64,000 bases of DNA from positions 2,679,432 through 2,743,431 of the forward strand of contig NC_033630.1 of NCBI RefSeq assembly GCF_001540865.1, given 5' to 3'. This DNA is from Ananas comosus (Eukaryota > Streptophyta > Magnoliopsida > Poales > Bromeliaceae). The notes under the pieces are model-generated. The model was given only the letters and a program-made list of their open reading frames with translations. It ran no database searches and was not told where the DNA came from. Each line of letters begins with the position of its first letter. The first letter of the stretch is position 1. This document shows positions 35,620 to 47,639 of this stretch, in pieces. A program made the position numbers and the translations under genes.

Positions 35620-36506
35620 GACCCCGTTTGGTTGGGGGAATAAGCGGGGATAACGAAAGTTATCCCCGCTATTCCGCCAAACGGGATGAAAATTGGCCGG
35701 GATATTTTATCCCGGTCAAACCTTGCTATTCCCGGTTATTCCGGGATAGCAAAAAATTTGTTATTCCACCATTTTAGTGGAATAGCGCTATTACAATGCT
35801 TAATTTCAAACTTAATTAAAATTATAAATTGAATTAAAACTAAAGTATATAAATATAATATATTATATATTATAATACATTATTTTTATTATAAAATTAT
35901 TAATTATACTATATTAATACATATTATTTATATTTAAATATTATAATAAAATTTATAATAAATTATATTTAAGTATTATAATAAATTCTTTTTATTAAAT
36001 TTAAGTTTAAGTAGAATTTTTAAAAAAATCTATAAATTTATTATAATAAATTATTTTTATTAATTGTTCCCACCCCTATTCTTATTTTAAAAATTTAAAA
36101 ATTAAAATTTTAAATTTTTAAAATTTATAATTTATAATCTCAAAATTAAAGTTTATAATTTTAAATTATAAATTATAAATTATAAATTTTAATTTTGATA
36201 TTTTAATTTTGAAATTTAAAATTTGATATTTTATATTTATTAAATTTAAATTTCATCTTAAATTTAAAGTTTGAAATTTAAAAATTTAAATTTAAATATA
36301 ATAAGAGGATAATATAATTATTTTTTATTTATAAAAACCCACTATCTTCCTTATTTTATCGTACCTAACCAAACGCTATTTTTTTTAATCCCAAAAATAA
36401 ACTAATTTTCATCCAAACGCAAAATTGATCTAATCCCCGCTTATACTTCAATTTATACCTATCCCTGGAATAGCCACTTTTTGCTTATCCCCGAACCAAA
36501 CGATAC
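35620..36506. mobile_element. Tourist-like MITE with AT-rich core, 887 bp
   Basis: Ends GACCCCGTTTGGTTGGGG and CCCCGAACCAAACGATAC are inverted repeats, with target duplication TTA at 35617-35619 and 36507-36509. The centre is a long AAATTT/TTATAA low-complexity tract. It has the same order of parts as the element at 24006. Confidence 0.65.
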
Positions 36507-36509
36507 TTA

Positions 36510-38150
36510 GATTTTAAATATTAAAAAAAAAAGTTGACAAGCTCTTGAATGATAGTTTAGAGATGTACATGTAGCATTGTTTGAGTACTAAGTACACATT
36601 ATAGCTGTAAACTAAAAGATTTTAAGTGCCCATCAGTACGGTTTGTATCTACCGTATCGTATCGTGTTAACAAGATATCATTATAATACAACCCTCATGC
36701 CGATAACACAACTCAAAATTCTCTATTTTTTAAATTAATAAATAATTTTTTTAATAAAATTTTAAAAATTTGATAAAGATACATAATAAACAGTTAGAAT
36801 ATTTTATTACTTAAAAAAATAAATATTTTAGATGTATCAACACATATATATTTTTTATGACTAGTACTCAACCGGCACGCACAGTGTCGTACTGTGCCAG
36901 CAAATTTCCGACACAACCCTTGCCACTGTACTTAAATTCTTGTGATAAACTAAGATTGCTTGGTGTGTGATGCCTCCCAAAGTTCTATGGATTCTTTTGT
37001 TGACCACGAGTCAACAACTACATTTGATTACTAGATGAGCCAAGGTTTAGTCGAAAACCTTTTTTTATTTTCGGTTGAAAAGTCCAGGTTCACTTGAAAA
37101 CTACCTCTACAGTTTACTACCACATAATCTAGAAGAAGAATCAAGCAGTATGTCTTTTACTGGAGAAGGAGCTTTTATTTTATGTTATATATTTCTTTTC
37201 TATTGATAAGTGGAAAAAAAGCTTCATGACTTCTTAGTTTGAACGGGAGAAAGGCGGCGCAAGTTAAGACCCGAAGTGCATGTGTTTGATCATTGATTGG
37301 AGATTTGGCACCAACTGAGAATGGTAGTTAATTAGATTGCGCCATTGAGTTGATGAAATGGACGTAAATGATTTGTAGTATTCTTTTGATCTTGTTGTTT
37401 AAGAAAAGGAACGGAAATATATTCCGATTAAACTCGATCAACAAGTTTGAAATCAATTCAGATTCCGGGTCACATGAAAATTCCTAATTTATTCTCTTTT
37501 GTCATTACCTCAATTACGAAAACGCCTCGGTGAGATAAGGGAGATGAAGGCAACAACATTGATATATAGTGATCCCCTCTTTTTTTTCTTTTTTTTTTTT
37601 TCTGGGTTTAATCGAGTCTTAATACACACACTTAAAATGTTCAACACCACACGCGTTTCAAACACATGTTATCCGCCCAAATAAGTTGAAAGATCAATTA
37701 TCCCCCATTTGATATATATCAGATATTTGGAAGGAGAAAATATATATCCTCACAAAATGTTTAACCTCAGGAACAGTAACTATAAGAAGTATAGTATATG
37801 TGTTGAGTCACTATTCCAATTTTAATTCTCATTATTATCCTTAACCAAACATATATAATGAGAACATGAATGCGCGCAGAATCTAAACTCTCTTAAGAAA
37901 AATATTTTACTGTCCTTGTGTAGAAATTCTCAAACCTAAACGTGCCCTAATATATTTATAGTGATGTGATGCGTTCAGTTGGGCTTAAATCTCATCGCAG
38001 GCGGGCCTAATTCCCTGTTAACAATAACAATTTAAGCCCAGATAATACATATGCACAATTATTGTTGATTCACATGTAGAAGATACTGTAAGATGTAGAT
38101 GCGACCCATGTAGCCCAGTAGAACATTCGGCCCATTAATAGTTTGCATAT
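36510..38150. other. Intergenic DNA, no gene seen
   Basis: AT-rich, with GTACGG/CGTATCGTATCG-type phrases near 36640 that may belong to a worn repeat, and a T run near 37580. No coding segment supported. Confidence 0.35.
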
Positions 38151-38151
38151 A

Positions 38152-38270
38152 ACCGACCATACCTAGCTCAACTGGCTAAGAACTTCGTGATTGATATATG
38201 AGTTTCCAAGTTTGAAACCATATTACTTTATATTTCTAGCTGAGTTCATTTAAAAAAAAAAAAATAACAA
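38152..38270 (+). mobile_element. SINE, degenerate copy
   Basis: Begins ACCGACCATACCTAGCTCAA with a box A-like TAGCTCAACTGG, box B-like AAGTTTGAAACC, then a shortened body (CTAGCTGAGTTCATTT) and poly(A). The tail hairpin is missing. No clear duplication. An older or different subfamily. Confidence 0.55.
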
Positions 38271-38449
38271 AGGATGCATGTACATGCAGGAACTTAATTA
38301 ATTAAGGGGCTATAAATTAAGCTTATAGAGCATTAACAATGTTTTGAGACTTGAGTTGAGCGCCATCGTGGAGTGCCTTACGTGAGACTTGTTTTCATAG
38401 ATTTTGTTTTCCCCCGTTCCGCAAACTTCGTATTGCAATTCGTACTGTT

Positions 38450-38947
38450 AAAGACATGTAGCTGAACTAGTGACCAAAAGCTAATTGGATACGTTAAACT
38501 TGATCTAGCATATTTGAATTATCTGGAAAATAAATTTTATAATTTTTCGATATCATTTACCTAGCTAGTGATCAAAATGACTCAAAAATCAACGGTTGAA
38601 AATAAAAATCTCATAAAAAATTATAATGTAACATTAAAATTTTCGATCAGAGACATTGATCTTGTTGTAGATAGTATAAAGAATTTTCTATAAAAGTTTC
38701 ATCTGATTTGAATACTTTTACACCGTTAAACTTGTAAACAGCATACATCAATTATTAGAAATTATTAATTTTGAATACTTTCAATCACTAGATAAATAAT
38801 ATCAAAAATGTGCAAAAATTATTTTCTAAATACTTCAAATACGCTAAACCAAATCTAAAAGAGCCAATCGTCGATTAAGATGTTCCATCATAAAAAACGA
38901 CTTAAGAGCACGAAAAATTTCATGCTCCTAATAGCACACAAGTACTA

Positions 38948-38950
<3 letters not shown>
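38450..38950. mobile_element. TA-flanked foldback MITE, copy 7 (eroded, type D right end)
   Basis: Interior phrases GTTAAACTTGATCTAGCATA and CCGTTAAACTTGTAAAC match the family. The right end AAGAGCACGAAAAATTTCAT then GCTCCTAATAGCACAC matches the dimer at 34560. The left terminal palindrome is lost. A CT then TA bipartite microsatellite follows directly at 38943-38998. Confidence 0.6.
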
Positions 38951-38998
<48 letters not shown>

Positions 38999-38999
<1 letters not shown>

Positions 39000-39834
39000 G
39001 AAAGAAGATTCTGCAAGGCACAACCAAAATCCATGCACTAAAACATACAATAATAGATGCGTGTTATCGATTTCTCCGCTCTCCTCCTATATTATTCATC
39101 CATTGACAGTGACAGAAAAGAGAAGAAAAAGCTCTCCGAGAATGTTAGCTATAACTTTACATGATTGATGCACGTTACGTTGGATCAAGTTTCCTATCAG
39201 GAATGTTAATTAACTAAGCACTCTTATTTTTGGTAATTTATGAGCTTCTTGGTGAACACTAACGAGACCCACACAAGCTATTTTTTGCCACCTTTAAGTA
39301 CTGTACACATTGTAGAACTCATGCATGCATTCATCTAATTAATGATGTTATGCTAAATAAACTGCTGCCTCTATGCTATTTGAGACAAAAGGTAGAATTA
39401 ATATAGATAGCAGAGAACTGCTTTTTTGAAGGTTTATAGGGGAGGCTGCAGGTTCCTATGATGGAGAATAAGAAGAGGACTAGAAGAGACTCAAAAGTTC
39501 TTCAACACCGAGCAACCCTTTGATGGCATTGGAGGAGATGATTCTTTGGAGATAATGTTTGGAAACTTCTTTTCCTAATACGGCGTGTGCGTGCCCTCTA
39601 AGCTACCTTCTTCTAGTTTCAAAACAACTCAGTCTTCTTCGTTCTTTCCGACCATAAAGAGCCCAAGGTTTTCATTTGATTCCAACGAATCATGCGATCG
39701 ATATATCTGGTTGTCGTGATCAATTGTTCTGATCTTGTCCATCTTTTGCATCATAAGCATAAAGCCTTATCCCCAAAAAGCACAATAGAGCGCTTTATCG
39801 TGATGGCTACAACTACCTGCTAACAGTGGCGGAC
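38999..39834. other. Intergenic DNA, no gene seen
   Basis: Less AT-rich than its surroundings, but no open frame with domain support and no repeat boundary. Confidence 0.35.
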
Positions 39835-40380
39835 AACAATAATTTTCGCGTGACCTCCTTTGCCTAAACAAATTTAGGCAAACAAAACAAGATGATAGCA
39901 AAGGAAGAGATCAGTATTGAGTATGGAACTGTTTGTGTTGGCCGACATTGTCGTCGGCAAGGTGACCATTAGGAGTAATTTCTACAACTACTAAGAAGTT
40001 AAATGTTATCTGAACAACAATAATTTTCGCGTACCGACCGTCCCTAGTGCAAGTGGCAAAAAGGTTTGATGGTTGGTACCCGAGATCCAAGTTCGAATCC
40101 TAGTTAATTCACATTTTCAACTAAGTTTATTTCTAAATGAAATAAACGAAGCAGGTAGCATGCTACCTTTCTCTCTCCAAAAAAAAAAAAAACAATAATT
40201 TTCGCGTTATCTCCTTTGCCTAAACAAATTTAGGCAAACAAAACAAGATGATAACAAAGGAAGAGATCAGTATTAACCATGGAACTGTTGGCGTTGGCCG
40301 AAATCGTCATTGGCAAGGTGACCATTAGGAGGAAATTCTACAACTACTAAGAAGTTCAATGTCGTATTAACAACAATGGT
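39835..40380 (+). repeat. Tandem duplication split by a SINE
   Basis: A unit of about 185 bp starting ACAATAATTTTCGCGT and containing CCTTTGCCTAAACAAATTTA and GGCAAGGTGACCATTAGGAG occurs at about 39835-40032 and again at about 40191-40378. The SINE at 40033-40190 lies exactly at the junction. It duplicated the first 17 bases of the second unit. Confidence 0.8.
40033..40190 (+). mobile_element. SINE, full length, best-preserved copy
   Basis: Head ACCGACCGTCCCTAGTGCAA with box A TAGTGCAAGTGG, box B AGTTCGAATCC, body ending in the perfect palindrome GGTAGCATGCTACC, then CT-rich sequence and poly(A). Exact 17-bp duplication AACAATAATTTTCGCGT at 40016-40032 and 40191-40207. Confidence 0.9.
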
Positions 40381-40902
40381 AAGGACATGACTAAAAGATG
40401 TCTAAAGAACAAGCTAGGGCAAAGATATGACTCCACTATCACTGTAAGCTTTAACAGTACTCTACTGTATGCACAGAAAGCTTTAACAGAACTCTACTAC
40501 AGAGAAATATTATTGCCTGCACCAGGTGCATGGATTCGTAAAACACTCGTGCACCATCATCCACTTTTTTGCAAAAAAATATTATGTGCAGTAAACCCTA
40601 GCTAGATAGTATTTCAATCCCTATCGCACAGTGAGTTGTATACTTGTATGTAGCATTTTATTTTTGTTTGAAAATTGGACATTTGAATTATCAAAGTATG
40701 CGGTGCATAGAAATATAGATGCATCAAGTGCAGGCATGTAGTAACATCTCCAAAACAAAAGCCAGGAGAAGATGCCCCAAAAAACTTTTAGGGCTAGAAA
40801 GGGGTGAAGGGCGACCACAAACATTATGATCTAGAAAAATGTGGAGATTCCATGCAATAATTAACCAAAATATTGGAGGAAAAAGGCTTGTGATCTCACA
40901 CA

Positions 40903-40914
40903 TATATAAATAGG
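40903..40914 (+). promoter_or_regulatory. TATA box of the first FT-like gene
   Basis: TATATAAATAGG, a strong plant TATA match, 120 nt upstream of the FT-like ATG. This would give a 5' UTR of roughly 90 nt. Confidence 0.55.
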
Positions 40915-41033
40915 GGTCAATGCATGTTGTGACTCATCAAACACCAGCCTAGCTCCACGCCAAGTTCCATGTACATATATATATTGCTGTAGGTAGTATT
41001 AGTTTATCCTATTTGGGAGTTTCACTTATAAAC

Positions 41034-42330
41034 ATGAGGGAAAGGGACCCTCTTGTAGTTGGTAGGGTTATTGGGGATGTTTTGGACCAGTTCACTCGAA
41101 CTACAGCTCTTCGGATCATGTATGGCTCGAGGGAGGTGACCAATGGGCGCGAGTTCAAACCCTCACAAGCGGTCAACCAACCTCGAGTGGACATTGGTGG
41201 CAACGACCTCAGAACCTTCTATACCCTCGTAGGGACTAATCATGAACTCACTTGTCTTATTTATTTATTTTTTAACTAAAATTTCAAAGAGGTTGTATCA
41301 ACTCTTGGATCCAAATATGTAAGATGTACACTCCTATAAAAAGTGTATAGTTAGCTAGCATTTTTCTTAAACCTTTCATAATATTTGTTTTAGCTTTCTT
41401 TTGATCAGCTACTATATCTTTTTTGTGGCTTTATAATGATGTGCATGTAGGTTTTGGTAGACCCAGATGCTCCAAGTCCAAGTGACCCACATCTTAGGGA
41501 ATATCTTCATTGGTACTCATTTCATGTCTCTTTTTCTTCGTCTACTGGTGGTGTACTATTCTTGTCTTCCGCTATTATTTCTACAGCAACTGCTTATTCT
41601 CTTCTGATATATCTGTCTGTTTTATTGTAATTTGTGAAGCTTTTACAACAGTTTTACTTTCTCTCTGATTTTGATCAGGCTGGTCACAGACATCCCTGGA
41701 ACCACAGGTGCAACATTTGGTGAGACCTAGCTACTAATTAGAATTCTATAAACCAAAACCACATTCCTATGAAAATAATAACTATGAACTTAGCCATTTG
41801 TGGTTAGATTTACTATATGGGTTTTATTTTGCCATGTAAAAACATTAAGAATGTTTTTTTTTTCTTTTTTGAGAGAGAGAAAAGTAACATGCTATCCGCT
41901 TCGTTTTTTTTCTTTTAAAAATAAATTTAGCTGAAAATATAAAACAACTAGGCTTCGAACCTGGGACTTCGGGTAAACCACCAAGCTAGCCTTTTGCCAC
42001 TTGCGCTAGGGAGGATCAGCAAAACATTTAAGAATGTTGATTCATAGCATTGTAGGCTCATAGCAAGTTTTGATTGTGGCTATATATCTCATGAGCTTAG
42101 GGCAAGAAGTGATGTGCTACGAGAGCCCGCGACCGACAATGGGGATCCACCGCTTTGTGTTCGTGCTCTTCCAGCAGCTCGGACGTCAGACGGTCTACAC
42201 TCCGGGGTGGCGCCAGAACTTCAATACCAGGGATTTCGCTGAGCTCTACAACCTCGGCTCTCCCGTTGCAGCCATCTACTTCAACTGCCAAAGGGAGTCG
42301 GGCTCCGGTGGAAGAAGGATGTATCTCTAA
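41034..42330 (+). CDS. FT: FLOWERING LOCUS T-like PEBP protein, tandem copy 1
   Basis: Four exons, 41034-41228, 41451-41512, 41679-41719 and 42101-42330, all GT-AG, with the 62-nt and 41-nt middle exons diagnostic of the family; 175 residues, the same length as Arabidopsis FT. FT proteins are the mobile florigen: made in leaf phloem, moved to the shoot apex, where they bind 14-3-3 and FD bZIP proteins to start flowering. Diagnostic FT-class (not TFL1-class) residues are seen: Tyr in REYLHW, Gln in PGWRQNF, and the exon 4 segment FAELYNLG. The ligand-pocket motif [18 protein letters not shown] is intact. Oddity: near the N-terminus VLDQF replaces the nearly invariant VLDPF. Intron 3 (381 bp) holds an antisense SINE. 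Probably functional, with the FT-versus-paralogue role unknown. Confidence 0.95.
41856..42020 (-). mobile_element. SINE in intron 3 of the first FT-like gene (antisense)
   Basis: T-rich tail at the left, family body, box B as GGCTTCGAACCTGG on the plus strand, box A-complement TTGCCACTTGCGCTAGGG at the right. The duplication AAAACATTAAGAATGTT at 41839-41855 recurs with one added T at 42021-42038. Confidence 0.85.
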
Positions 42331-42690
42331 CTAGTCATTACCAGTCTTGTGTTATTGTATTTTATCGTGTCGTCCTGATCACTTCTACATATCTATCTAT
42401 CTATATGCGCATACATCACACAAATGACACGATGGTTAATATATATATATATATATAGATTCCTCCATGTACCACATAATTACCATTAGCTCTAGATTGC
42501 ATGGTTATATCTGAACCCGCTTTGATATATGTTGTTGGGATTTTGTAATGAAAGTGCTCAATTATATTTTTGTACCATAAACTGTTACTTTCAGCAATTA
42601 CAGCTGACCAGCTAGAAAGAGTAGTTTCAATTGAACCCTCTTTCTGATCGTTTTGTAACTCAGAAAATTTCTTCTTGTGCACCCATGCAC

Positions 42691-42781
<91 letters not shown>

Positions 42782-43141
42782 TGGAATACTGTTGATAGAT
42801 GGTTTAGATTTAATATGATTCTAGAGGTGACCTGCTATTGAAGCATATGTACCATTCACCAGGTACCTATTTAAAGGGTATTTTAGTCTTTATAAAATAG
42901 TTTGGTCCACAAAATCGATTTTATCCAATTAAGAATACTGTAACCCTCTTAAATACCTACAACAATAGCTGAATTTCAAATTACAACCAAACTGTAAATT
43001 TAAATTCAAAACAACATTTAATCTTATGCCATTAATTAGTGGTCTTCTTCTATGCATCCATACACCAGGCGCATGCAATCATGGCCCCACTTCGAGCCCT
43101 AGACCCCACACGGCTTCCTATGGCTTGACCGTACACCCTAC

Positions 43142-43186
<45 letters not shown>

Positions 43187-43859
43187 TAGGAACTTGATGT
43201 GTGTTAGGATTTGTTTGAATTGTAGTTATTTAAAGTTAAGTGTAAATCCTGATTAGATTAGAATAGAATCTAATTTAAATTCTATTAGATCATTGAGTTT
43301 GATTAGATTAGATTAGATTTCCTAATCAAACTTGGGAGAGAGATACCAAGTTATACACGACAGAATTCTTATCTTTATCAAATATGAAACTATTGTTTTT
43401 AACAACTAAATCTAACAATTTACGTTCCAATGCAATTTTTCTCTTTCCTGTTGAATTTCTTTATCATATTGAGTGAGAACATCTAAGTAATCATCACCTT
43501 ATAATATCACTTAAAAGACGTCGAAATCAAACGCATGACCTCTAAGTGAGAAGGCTCAAAACTAGTTTAATGCTATATTATCCAAAGATCGATGATAAGA
43601 AACAACCACCAACAAATTAAGTTGGGTATGTGTAGGCTTTTAGAACAATACCCACTGCCAATTCAAAAGGCATTTTATATTTGGCGCCTCTAAGCAGTTT
43701 TTGTTGTTCCCATCCGGCCCTGGATGTGAGATTGGGATGAGGAGATGCAAAAGAAGCCCTTTCCTTTTCTTCGGAGCCACATACATATATGCGATCTCAA
43801 GCATCTAACTTTTCTACTCATGTTGTGCTTTGCTATATATCATGCATCTTTTCATGCAT
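42331..43859. other. 3' flank of the first FT-like gene
   Basis: Holds the 3' UTR, a TA repeat at about 42436-42458, the TA/GA tract at 42694-42777, a foldback-end remnant, and a TA repeat at 43143-43184. No further gene is seen. Confidence 0.4.
42694..42777. repeat. Bipartite (TA)n(GA)n microsatellite
   Basis: About 16 TA units run straight into about 25 GA units. The right side continues as GGGGCTGGAATACTGTTGAT, which is the outer end of a foldback element (about 42779-42840) whose remainder is missing. Confidence 0.85.
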
Positions 43860-44338
43860 ATATCACGGACACGAATGCAGAACACAGATTACGACACAAC
43901 TGGTACATAACGGCTCGACACTTTTCGAAAAATTAGGATACGGATACGGCATGGACACCAGTAAAAAAATATAATATTATTGACAAAATAATATATAATA
44001 AAAATATATTAAAATATTATTATATTTCTCATATAAATAAAAATTAATAAAATTTTTATATTAATATATTTTAAAAAAATTTCTCTACTATACATAATTT
44101 AATTATTATCCAAAAAACATGAAATGCATTTACTGAAAAACTAAAATATTTATCATCTTTCATTTTATATGCATAAAAGAAAGCAAAATAAAAAAAAATA
44201 TATATTTTTTCAATGAGATGCTCTGTGAACCTACATCAAATGTGCGTCCATAGGGTACCCGCGTTGGATACAGGTTCAGCATGGACACACACGTATCCGA
44301 CACGGACACGCGAGACTTACAGAAATGTCCATGATACA
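43860..44338. mobile_element. MITE-like repeat with GGACACG ends
   Basis: Left end TATCACGGACACGAATGC and right part CCGACACGGACACGCGAG then GAAATGTCCATGATACA form imperfect inverted repeats around an AT-rich centre. The GGACACG/ACACGGAC phrase is typical of a widespread plant TIR repeat. No target duplication fixed. Confidence 0.4.
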
Positions 44339-44671
44339 ATGGTATATAATAGGCATACGAGGGTATTCATCTATTTGCTTATGCTTTTGTGTTGATTAAA
44401 GATTGATCCACCTCTTATTTCTTACTGTTAGAAAATAGTATAAAGAAGAAACATTAATGGAGGTAGAAGATAACTAATCAATATAAAGTACTTTATCAAT
44501 TAATTATAAAACCATGCATCTAATTACACCCCAAGCTTATCACTGTGGAGCCTTTCTCTAATTACTCCCACGGCCTCATTAACTCTCCACTGCAACCAAC
44601 TTCTATATATACTCACACGCGCACCACCTTTTAAATATAAGGATGGGCAATATTCCTATTGATAATGACAT

Positions 44672-45185
44672 CACTACAGTAAAAACGGTGTATAGCGGCA
44701 CTTTTAAATGTCGATACAGGTCAAAAAAAGTGTTGCTGGCTAAATTACTGACACTTTTAAAAAGTGTTGCTATATTGGGATCGCTAGGTATATAGAGATA
44801 TTTTAAGAGTGTCGGTATAATCTAAAAAATATGCTGCTAATTTATCAATACTTATTTAAATATTTAGCAACCGCCGAAACTCTATCTCGTTGGCTGCTGT
44901 GGCGGAGGAGGAGGAGAGCGAAGAGCTCTTCGTCTAGAGTTTCAGTGGATTGAGTGAGGGGAGAATGGGAGATGGTGATCAATTTTTTTTTTTTTTCTTT
45001 TTTGTTTGTAATCGGGCCGAATGGGTTGGATGGGGTGAGTTGATTAGAGTAACCTTTTATTTTTTGTTGGATTGGGCTTTATATTTAGGCTTTGCTAGAT
45101 TTTTTTTTAAGTTTTGTCATAGATGGGACACTTACACAAAAAGTGTTTCAAACATGTGTCCTTATAACTTAATTCTGTTGTAGTG
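44672..45185. mobile_element. CACTA-type MITE, 514 bp
   Basis: Left end CACTACAGTAAAAACGG and right end TTCTGTTGTAGTG, flanked by the 3-bp duplication CAT (44669-44671 and 45186-45188). Interior is collinear with the copy at 16036 (AAAAGTGTTGCTGGCTAAAT, ATCGGGCCGAATGG). The 77-codon open frame inside is not a gene. Confidence 0.85.
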
Positions 45186-45824
45186 CATATATCCATGATG
45201 ACTGATTTCAACTAGAAAGTAGACAACAAATATATTTAAACTCCAATAGCAATAGATAATTAATCCTATTCTAGTTAATTTACATTAATGCATAGATTTT
45301 TCCTAATCTTCAGGAGGTTCGAAACTTCGAATTACAACTCCCAACACTGACCATGTGAAATTATTCGTATCACTAATCTAAAAAGTGGAAGCATCACCTC
45401 CAACATAGGTGGCGATCCATTGAATTGTACTTTTGAGCAACTGGGGCTCTACAAAGAATTGGCTCTGTACTATTAAGTCGTTTTCGGACAGATTGATGCG
45501 AAGAGTAAGATAAGAATTTGAAAGGACAGGGACTTCATGGGATAAAGGTTGTGAATTTATTCTTTTTCCAATTCGGGTATGACTTGCATTCGAATCTATT
45601 TCCTTGTAAGCTCAAGTGATTGTGTCCAACACTTTGATCGTAGGACAAGGAGAGAATAACTTGTGGGTAGCACGTCTTAGTCCACTAAATGTGCATCTAC
45701 TACTTGAATGTTGGTAAATGCAATACATGTGCGGGATAAAGACTAGCTGGAGCCGTGTATACCTGCTTGAACCAGTTTCATTCATAGTTAAAACACATTT
45801 TTTTTAAAAAAAAAATAGTTCAGT

Positions 45825-46395
45825 TTTCCGTTTGTTTTGGTGTAAGTGGAGTGATGGAACTCAAGTTTCATCATTTATGTTATTTGTTTTGGTGTAAGTC
45901 AAAAATATAGTGTAACGCAAGTTATGTTAGACCTTCACTTCACCTACTCTTGACTTCCTTCTCTAAAGTACCGAACTCGACTTCCACCACACTCAACCTC
46001 CTCTAAAAAAATTATTAAACAGCAAAACCTAAACTCTGCTTCCTTTATAATCGGTTAGAATTACCTTATTTATAATAAATTAGGATTATATTTAAATAAT
46101 AATAAAAAATTTAATTATATAATAGGTTAAAATTTATAGTGGTAAATTTATTACTATATTTAGGAGATAATGGGATCCACTTACTTACATCAAAATAAAC
46201 AACGGAACTCAAAAAACTAATTTTATCAGCACCAAGTTACATCAAAACAAACAGAAGAAGTAATTGAATTTAACTTTCAGACTGTACGAGTTACGTCAAA
46301 ACAAACAGCAGAAAAATAATCACACTTCAGGAAAACTCAAACACCACTGCATTTGACTTACGTTGGATCAACAGATTCGTCAATCCAAACGCCCC
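45825..46395. mobile_element. Putative MITE with GTTTGTTTTGGTG ends
   Basis: CCGTTTGTTTTGGTGTAAGT on the left and repeated inverted phrases ACTTACATCAAAATAAACA, TTACATCAAAACAAACAG and GTTACGTCAAAACAAACAG on the right give a foldback structure. Outer limits are approximate. Confidence 0.45.
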
Positions 46396-46725
46396 CTTTA
46401 GTTGAAAACTTTTCCGATATATAGGAAATGCTTAATTTGGTTCCTCAGAAAGGGTTTAAATGCACACGTTGTCAAATTAGTATCACATTTTATACTGTAT
46501 GGAGAGTCAATCAAAATTTATTACACAATTCATCCATGTCAAAACATAACTATTCTCCTTGAGAAAATATACAATTATTAAGCTTCGTGCCCTTATAGAT
46601 AGGGATAGAAAACAGCCCCAATTACCTCAAGTAAAATCTTTAAAAAAAATTTTGAATGTCAAAGTTAAATTTTGCTATCCTTGGAACTCATCATTCAAGA
46701 AACATTTAAGCAATATCCAACTACA

Positions 46726-46881
46726 ACCGACCGTTCCTAGAGCAAGTGGCAAAGGGTTTGATGGTTGGTATCAGAGACCCAAATTCGAATCCTAGTTGAT
46801 TTACATTTTCAGCTAAGTTTATTTCTAAATAAAATAAACGAAGGGGGTAGCGTGCTGTCTATCAATCAAAAAAAAATAAAA
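46726..46881 (+). mobile_element. SINE, full length
   Basis: ACCGACCGTTCCTAGAGCAA head with box A, box B-like AATTCGAATCC, body and A-rich tail. Imperfect duplication AAGCAATATCCAACTAC / AAGCAATATCTAAATAC around it. Confidence 0.8.
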
Positions 46882-47639
46882 AAGCAATATCTAAATACAT
46901 GCTCCACTTTGAGATGTACCGGTAGATAAAAATTTAATATAATAAATAAAATATTAATAATCTTAAAATGAAGCGGGTACAAGGTAAATACGTAGCATGG
47001 CTCCTAAACTAAAATAACTTTCGATTGTCTTGATCCGAGTGTTGTCGTGTTTTGGCGGGAACGGTTGAATCTTCTGGCGAGCCAATGAGAACTCGACAGC
47101 GTTAAAGCAGGGATGTGACGGGAAAAGGTGCTGTCCTGAGATAGAGACAGCTGCTTGTCCTGCCTGCCCCTCTTTACATGCATCAACTCTCGCATCTCCT
47201 TGACAAAGAAATCATGATTGACATATCCCACAATAATTATGACTAAAGCTGACGAGGTCAAGCAGATGATGCCTGCTCATCCTAGGAATAAAAAAACCAT
47301 AGCCTGCACCTTGTGCAGCAGGTCTCATATGTCCATGCACCCACCAATCTTGGGAATGTTAATGACTACGTATATTCGAAATTTTATCCGAATTCAAACC
47401 CAAATGTGACAGATTTATTCGATACTGAACGAATATGATTTCGAGTATGAGTAGAAAATATTTTATAAAAAAAACTGATGAATTTGGATTCGATATGGAT
47501 TTTGTATCTACCCCCTGTTAGTAAATTCACGAATAATTCGCGAATTATTCGCGAATTTTTGAATAAACAAATTAAACAACCATTTTCGTATTTTTTCAAA
47601 AAAATCGAGAAAAAACACATTTTTTTCGTCAAAAAAAAT

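Noticed and set aside
40033..40190. Possible tRNA gene because of box A and box B
   Set aside because: The head is only tRNA-like, lacks a foldable cloverleaf, and is followed by the SINE body, poly(A) and a target duplication.
44950..45183. 77-codon open frame
   Set aside because: Entirely within the CACTA-type MITE; no transposase similarity.
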